The notes under the pieces: model-generated
Seen by the model: the letters and a program-made list of their open reading frames with translations, nothing else
Databases searched by the model: none
Told to the model about the DNA's origin: nothing
From: Litoditis marina
Lineage: Eukaryota > Nematoda > Chromadorea > Rhabditida > Rhabditidae
Assembly: GCA_964036275.1 (NCBI GenBank)
Contig: CAXIWQ010000388.1
Coordinates: forward strand, 1 to 64,000
Direction: 5' to 3'
Length of the DNA stretch: 64,000 nucleotides
Translations under genes and position numbers: made by a program
Part shown: positions 57,801 to 64,000 of the stretch, in pieces
How the letters are laid out: each line of letters starts with the position of its first letter
Position numbering within the stretch: the first letter of the stretch is position 1

Positions 57801-60800
57801 TAACCGCGTTAATTTGTCTGTTGTGGCTGTGCGCCACAGAATAGATTGTCGTATCAGGTTTTTGTAGCTGGGAGCAACAGACTTGATAGCCGTATGAACT
57901 TTTCTCTGTAGCTGCAAGGCAAAGAGTCGATAACCGCGTTATATCGTATTTTGTGGCTGTGTGCCACAGAATAGATAGTTGTATTGGGTTTTTCTAGCTG
58001 GGAGCAACATACTTGATAGCCATATAAACTTTTTTCTGTAGCTGCAAGCCAAAGAGTCGATAACCGCGTAAATTCGTATTTTGTGGCTGTGCGCCACAGA
58101 ATAGATTGTCGTATTAGGTTTTTGTAGCTGGGAGCAACAGATTTGATAGCCGTATGAAATGTTCTCTGTAACTGCAAGGCAAAGAGGTAATAACCGCGCT
58201 AATTTGTCTTTTGTGGCTGTGCGCCACAGAATATAAAGTCGTATTAGGTTTTTGTAGCCATGAGCAACAGACTTGATAGCCGTATAAACTTTTTTTCTGT
58301 AGCTGCACGGCAAAGAGTCAATAACCGCGTAAAATCTTTTGTGGCTGTGCGCCACAGAATATAAAGTCGTATTAGGTTTTTGTAGCTGGGAGCAACAGAC
58401 TTGATAGCCGTATAAACTTTTTTCTGTAGCTGCAAAGCAAACAGTCGATAACCGCGTTAATTCGTATTTTGTGGCTGTGCGCCACAGAATAGATAGTCGT
58501 ATTAGGTTTTTGTAGCTGGGAGCAACAGATTTGATAGCCGTGTGAAATGTTCTCTGTAACTGCGAGGCAAAGAGTCAATAACCGCGTTAATTCGTCTTTT
58601 GTGGCTGTGCGCCACAGAATAGATTGTCGTATTATGTTTCTGTAGTTGGAAGCAACAGACTTGATAGCCGTATGATTTTTTTTGTAGCTGCAAGTCAAAA
58701 TGTCAATAACCGCGTTAATTCGTCTTTGTGGCTGTGCGCCACAGAATAGATTGTCGTATTAGGTTTTTGTAGCTGGGAGCAACAGATTTGATAGCCGTAT
58801 GAAATGTTCTCTGTAACTGCGAGGCAAAGAGTCAATAACCGCGTTAATTCGTCTTTTGTGGCTGTGCGCCACAGAATATATAGTCGTATTAGGTTTTTTT
58901 AGCTGGGAGCAACATACTTGATAGCCGTATAACCTTTTTCCTGTAGCTGCACGGCAAAGAGTCAATAACCGCGTTAATTTGTCTTTTGTGGCTGTGCGCC
59001 ACAGAATATAAAGTCGTATTAGGTTTTTGTAGCCATGAGCAACAGACTTGATAGCCGTATAAACTTTTTTTCTGTAGCTGCACGGCAAAGAGTCAATAAC
59101 CGCGTTAATTTGTATTTTGTGGCTGTGCGCCACAGAATATAAAGTCGTATTAGGTTTTTGTAGCTGGGAGCAACAGACTTGATAGCCGTATAAACTTTTT
59201 TCTGTAGCTGCAAAGCAAACAGTCGATAACCGCGTTAATTCGTATTTTGTGGCTGTGCGCCACAGAATAGATAGTCGTATTAGGTTTTTGTAGCTGGGAG
59301 CAACAGATTTGATAGCCGTGTGAAATGTTCTCTGTAACTGCGAGGCAAAGAGTCAATAACCGCGTTAATTCGTCTTTTGTGGCTGTGCGCCACAGAATAG
59401 ATTGTCGTATTATGTTTCTGTAGTTGGAAGCAACAGACTTGATAGCCGTATGATTTTTTTTTGTAGCTGCAAGTCAAAATGTCAATAACCGCGTTAATTC
59501 GTCTTTGTGGCTGTGCGCCACAGAATAGATTGTCGTATTAGGTTTTTGTAGCTGGGAGCAACAGATTTGATAGCCGTATGAAATGTTCTCTGTAACTGCG
59601 AGGCAAAGAGTCAATAACCGCGTTAATTCGTCTTTTGTGGCTGTGCGCCACAGAATATATAGTCGTATTAGGTTTTTTTAGCTGGGAGCAACATACTTGA
59701 TAGCCGTATAACCTTTTTCCTGTAGCTGCACGGCAAAGAGTCAATAACCGCGTTAATTTGTCTTTTGTGGCTGTGCGCCACAGAATATAAAGTCGTATTA
59801 GGTTTTTGTAGCTGGGAGCAACATACTTGATAGCCGTATAACCTTTTTCCTGTAGCTGCACGGCAAAGAGTCAATAACCGCGTTAATTTGTATTTTGTGG
59901 CTGTGCGCCACAGAATATAAAGTCGTACTATGTTTTTGTAGTTGGGAGCAACAGACTTGATAGCCGTATGATTTTTTTTGTAGCTGCATGTCAAAATGTC
60001 GATAACCGCGTTAATTCGTTTTTGTGGCTGTGCGCCACAGAATAGATTGTCGTATTAGGTTTTTGTAGCTGGGAGCAACCGACTTGATAGCCGTATTAAC
60101 TTTTTTCTGTAGCTGCAAAACAAACAGTCGATAACCGCGTTAATTCGTATTTTGTGGCTGTGTGCCACAGAATAGATAGTTGTATTGGGTTTTTCTAGCT
60201 GGGAACAACATACTTGATAGCCATATAAACTTTTTTCTGTAGCTGCACGGCAAAGAGTCAATAACCGCGTTAATTTGTCTTTTGTGGCTGTGCGCCACAG
60301 AATATAAAGTCGTATTAGGTTTTTGTAGCTGGGAGCAACAGACTTGATAGCCGTATGAACTTTTTTCTGTAGCTGCAAGGCAAAGAGGTAATAACCGCGT
60401 TAATTTGTCTTTTGTGGCTGTGCGCCACAGAATATAAAGTCGTATTAGGTTTTTGTAGCTGGGAGCAACAGACTTGATAGCCGTATAAACTTTTTTCTGT
60501 AGCTGCAAGGCAAAGAGTCGATAACCGCGTTAATTCGTATTTTGTGGCTGTGTGCCACAGAATAGATAGTTGTATTGGGTTTTTCTAGCTGGGAGCAACA
60601 TACTTGATAGCCATATAAACTTTTTTCTGTAGCTGCACGGCAAAGAGTCAATAACCGCGTTAATTTGTCTTTTGTGGCTGTGCGCCACAGAATAGATTGT
60701 CGTATCAGGTTTTTGTAGCTGGGAGCAACAGACTTGATAGCCGTATGAACTTTTTTCTGTAGCTGCAAGGCAAAGAGGTAATAACCGCGTTAATTTGTCT

Positions 60801-63105
60801 TTTGTGGCTGTGCTCCACAGGATATAAAGTCGTATTAGGTTTTTGTAGCCATGAGCAACAGACTTGATAGCCGTATAAACTTTTTTCTGTAGCTGCAAGG
60901 CAAAGAGTCGATAACCGCGTTGTATCGTATTTTGTGGCTGTGTGCCACAGAATAGATAGTTGTATTGGGTTTTTCTAGCTGGGAGCAACATCCTTGATAG
61001 CCATATAAACTTTTTTCTGTAGCTGCACGGCAAAGAGTCAATAACCGCGTTAATTTGTCTTTTGTGGCTGTGCGCCACAGAATATAAAGTCGTATTAGGT
61101 TTTTGTAGCTGGGAGCAACAGACTTGATAGCCGTATAAACTTTTTTTTCTGTAGCTGCAAGGCAAAGAGGTAATAACCGCGTTAATTTGTCTTTTGTGGC
61201 TGTGCGCCACAGAATATAAAGTCGTATTAGGTTTTTGTAGCTGGGAGCAACAGATTTGATAGCCGTATGAAATGTTCTCTGTAACTGCAAGGCAAAGAGT
61301 CAATAACCGCGTTAATTTGTATTTTGTGGCTGTGCGCCACAGAATATAAAGTCGTATTATGTTTTTGTAGTTGGAAGCAACAGACTTGATAGCCGTATGA
61401 TTTTTTTTTTGTAGCTGCAAGTCAAAATGTCAATAACCGCGTTAATTCGTCTTTGTGGCTGTGCGCCACAGAATAGATTGTCGTATCAGGTTTTTGTAGC
61501 TGGGAGCAACAGACTTGATAGCCGTATGAACTTTTTTCTGTAGCTGCAAGGCAAAGAGGTAATAACCGCGTTAATTTGTCTTTTGTGGCTGTGCGCCACA
61601 GGATATAAAGTCGTATTAGGTTTTTGTAGCCATGAGCAACAGACTTGATAGCCGTATAAACTTTTTTCTGTAGCTGCAAGGCAAAGAGTCGATAACCGCG
61701 TTATATCGTATTTTGTGGCTGTGTGCCACAGAATAGATAGTTGTATTGGGTTTTTCTAGCTGGGAACAACATACTTGATAGCAATATAAACTTTTTTCTG
61801 TAGCTGCACGGCAAAGAGTCAATAACCGCGTTAATTTGTCTTTTGTGGCTGTGCGCCACAGAATATAAAGTCGTATTAGGTTTTTGTAGCTGGGAGCAAC
61901 AGACTTGATAGCCGTATAAACTTTTTTTCTGTAGCTGCAAGGCAAAGAGGTAATAACCGCGTTAATTTGTCTTTTGTGGCTGTGCGCCACAGAATATAAA
62001 GTCGTATTAGGTTTTTGTAGCTGGGAGCAACAGATTTGATAGCCGTATGAAATGTTCTCTGTAACTGCAAGGCAAAGAGTCAATAACCGCGTTAATTTGT
62101 ATTTTGTGGCTGTGCGCCACAGAATATAAAGTCGTATTATGTTTTTGTAGTTGGAAGCAACAGACTTGATAGCCGTATGATTTGTTTTTGTGGCTGCAAG
62201 TCAAAATGTCAATAACCGCGTTAATTCGTCTTTGTGGCTGTGCGCCACAGAATAGATTGTCGTATTAGGTTTTTGTAGCTGGGAGCAACAGATTTGATAG
62301 CCGTATGAAATGTTCTCTGTAACTGCGAGGCAAAGAGTCAATAACCGCGTTAATTCGTCTTTTGTGGCTGTGCGCCACATAGTCGTATTAGGTTTTTGTA
62401 GCTGGGAGCAACAGACTTGATAGCCGTATGAACTTTTCTCGGTAGCTGCAAGCCAACAAGTCGATAACCGCGATAATTTGTATTTTGTGGCTGTGCGCCA
62501 CAGAATAGATTGTCGTATTAGGTTTTTGTAGCTGGGAGCAACAGATTTGATAGCCGTATGAACTTTTTTCTGTAGCTGCAAGGCAAAGAGGTAATAACCG
62601 CGTTAATTTGTCTTTTGTGGCTGTGCGCCACAGAATAGATTGTCGTATCAGGTTTTTGTAGCTGGGAGCAACAGACTTGATAGCCGTATGAACTTTTCTC
62701 TGTAGCTGCAAGCCAACAAGTCGATAACCGCGATATTTCGTGTTTTGTGGCTGTGCGCCACAAAATAGATTGTCGTATTATGTTTCTGTAGTTGGAAGCA
62801 ACAGACTTGATAGCCGTATGATTTTTTTTTGTAGCTGCAAGTCAAAATGTCAATAACCGCGTTAATTCGTCTTTGTGGCTGTGCGCCACAGAATAGATTG
62901 TCGTATCAGGTTTTTGTAGCTGGGAGCAACAGATTTGATAGCCGTATGAAATGTTATCTGTAACTGCGAGGCAAAGAGTCAATAACCGCGTTAATTCGTC
63001 TTTTGTGGCTGTGCGCCACAGAATATATAGTCGTATTAGGTTTTTGTAGCTGGGAGCAACAGACTTGATAGCCGTATGAACTGTTCTCTGTAGCTGCAAG
63101 GCAAA

Positions 63106-64000
63106 GAGTCAATAACGCGTTAATTCGTCTTTTGTGGCTGTGCGCCACAGAATATATAGTCGTCTTAGGTGTTTGTATCTGGGAGCAACAGACTTGATAG
63201 CCGTATGAACTTTTTTCTGTAGCTGCAAGGCAAAGAGTCAATAACCGCGTTAAGTCGTCTTTTGTGGCTGTGCGCCACTAAATATATAGTCGTGTTAGGT
63301 CTTTGTAGCTGGGAGCAACATACTTGATAGCCGTATAAACTTTTATTTTGTAGCTTTACGGCAAAGAGTCAATAACCGCGTTAATTTGTCTTTTGTGGCT
63401 GTGCGCCACAGAATATGGAGTCGTATTAGGTTTTTGTAGCTGGGAGCAACAGACTTGATAGCCGTATGAACTGTTCTCTGTAGTTGCAAGGCAAAGAGTC
63501 GACAACCGCGTTAATTCGTATTTTGTGGCTGTGCGCCACAGAATAGATTGTCGTATCAGGTTTTTGTAGCTGGGAGCAACATACTCGATAGCCGTATAAA
63601 CTGTTTTCTGTAGCTGCACGGTAAAGAGTCAATAACCGCGTTAATTTGTCTTTTGTGGCTGTGCGCCACAGAATAGTAAGTCGTATTAGGTTTTTGTAGC
63701 TGGGAGCAACAGACTTGATAGCCGTATAAACTTTTTTTTGTAGCTGCAAGGCAAATAGTCAATAACCGCGTTAGTTCGTATTTTGTGGCTGTGTGCCACA
63801 GAAAAGATAGTTGTATTGGGTTTTTCTAGCTGGGAGCAACATACTTGATAGCCGTATAAACTTTTTTCTGTAGCTGCAAGGCAAAGAGTCAATAACCGCG
63901 TTAATCTGTCTTTTGTGGCTGTGCGCCACAGAATATAAAGTCGTATTAGGTTTTTGTAGTTGGGAGCAACAGACTTGATTGCCGTATGAGTTTTTTTTTT
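63106..64000. repeat. Diverged satellite monomers at the right end of the window
   Basis: Monomers here carry private changes not repeated elsewhere: a missing C in AATAACGCG near 63115, GTGTTTGTATCTGG near 63170, CCACTAAATATATAG near 63278 and TTATTTTGTAGCTTTACGG near 63352. Reduced homogeneity is what is normally seen towards the margin of a satellite array. The array still continues at the last base. Confidence 0.75.

Larger units (their letters stand above)
34313..64000. repeat. 130-bp tandem satellite array, right of the retrotransposon
   Basis: The same satellite in the same orientation and register continues directly after the target-site copy AGTC, so the two arrays were one before the insertion. 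It holds about 230 monomers by length and runs off the window end. The first kilobase (34.3-35.3 kb) contains a more diverged group of monomers, for example with GTGGTTGTGCACCAC and AGAAAAGATAG. That group recurs at 40.15-41.1 kb and partly at 55.8-57.0 kb. From about 43 to 62 kb the array is dominated by long near-identical higher-order units. The final 0.9 kb is again more diverged. No gene or unique DNA is seen within it. Confidence 0.97.

Noticed and set aside
34313..64000. Regular 130-bp periodicity as a CRISPR array
   Set aside because: There are no short conserved repeats separated by unique spacers; the whole 130 bp is repeated and no cas-like gene is near. The inserted element is eukaryotic.
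1..64000. tRNA, rRNA or other structured RNA genes
   Set aside because: No cloverleaf or rRNA-like segment was recognised in the leader, the LTRs or the satellite; only the short dyads described are present.

Overview
The window is almost entirely one tandem satellite with a monomer of about 130 bp (1-25151 and 34313-64000, roughly 190 and 230 copies by length). It is interrupted by a single complete LTR retrotransposon at 25152-34312 (9161 bp). No other gene, RNA gene, CRISPR array or bacterial feature can be supported. This is eukaryotic heterochromatin-type DNA from an animal. A nematode is my best guess, because a Ty3/gypsy element with gag and pol in one uninterrupted frame resembles Cer1-type elements of Caenorhabditis. 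That assignment is an inference at about 0.45.

Retrotransposon. Two 401-bp LTRs (25152-25552 and 33912-34312) match base for base, begin TG and end CA, and are flanked by the 4-bp duplication AGTC. Between them lie a primer-binding-site candidate, a leader of about 1 kb, one intact frame of 2383 codons (26587-33738) and a short purine-rich tract before the 3' LTR. Protein modules in order are Gag capsid; a Q/W octapeptide repeat; an internal signal-peptide-like segment; a secreted-type, cysteine-rich, N-glycosylated envelope-like ectodomain with a transmembrane anchor; a second signal-peptide-like segment; aspartic protease; reverse transcriptase; RNase H; and integrase ending in a GPY/F module. 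The envelope-like module sits between gag and pol, not after pol, and both of its junctions carry hydrophobic segments ending in small-residue signal-peptidase-like sites.

Satellite. Monomers carry a dyad (TGTGGC-N5-GCCACA), a second short dyad (TAAC-CGC-GTTA) and a T-tract. Several monomer variants are organised into nested higher-order repeats with measured offsets of 258, 649, 778, 781, 1296, 1687, 1813, 2333, 3373, 5837 and 6231 bp. The most informative is a 5837-bp tandem duplication. Its first copy is split by the retrotransposon, and its second copy (about 35.8-41.65 kb) contains the uninterrupted pre-insertion site at 40150-40153. The offsets agree exactly: 15002 bp on the left side minus 9165 bp (element plus duplication) gives the 5837 bp seen on the right side. 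Duplication therefore came first and insertion later.

The last 0.9 kb holds more diverged monomers, which may mark the approach to an array edge. Long minus-strand open frames across the satellite are by-products of the repeat and are not annotated as genes.
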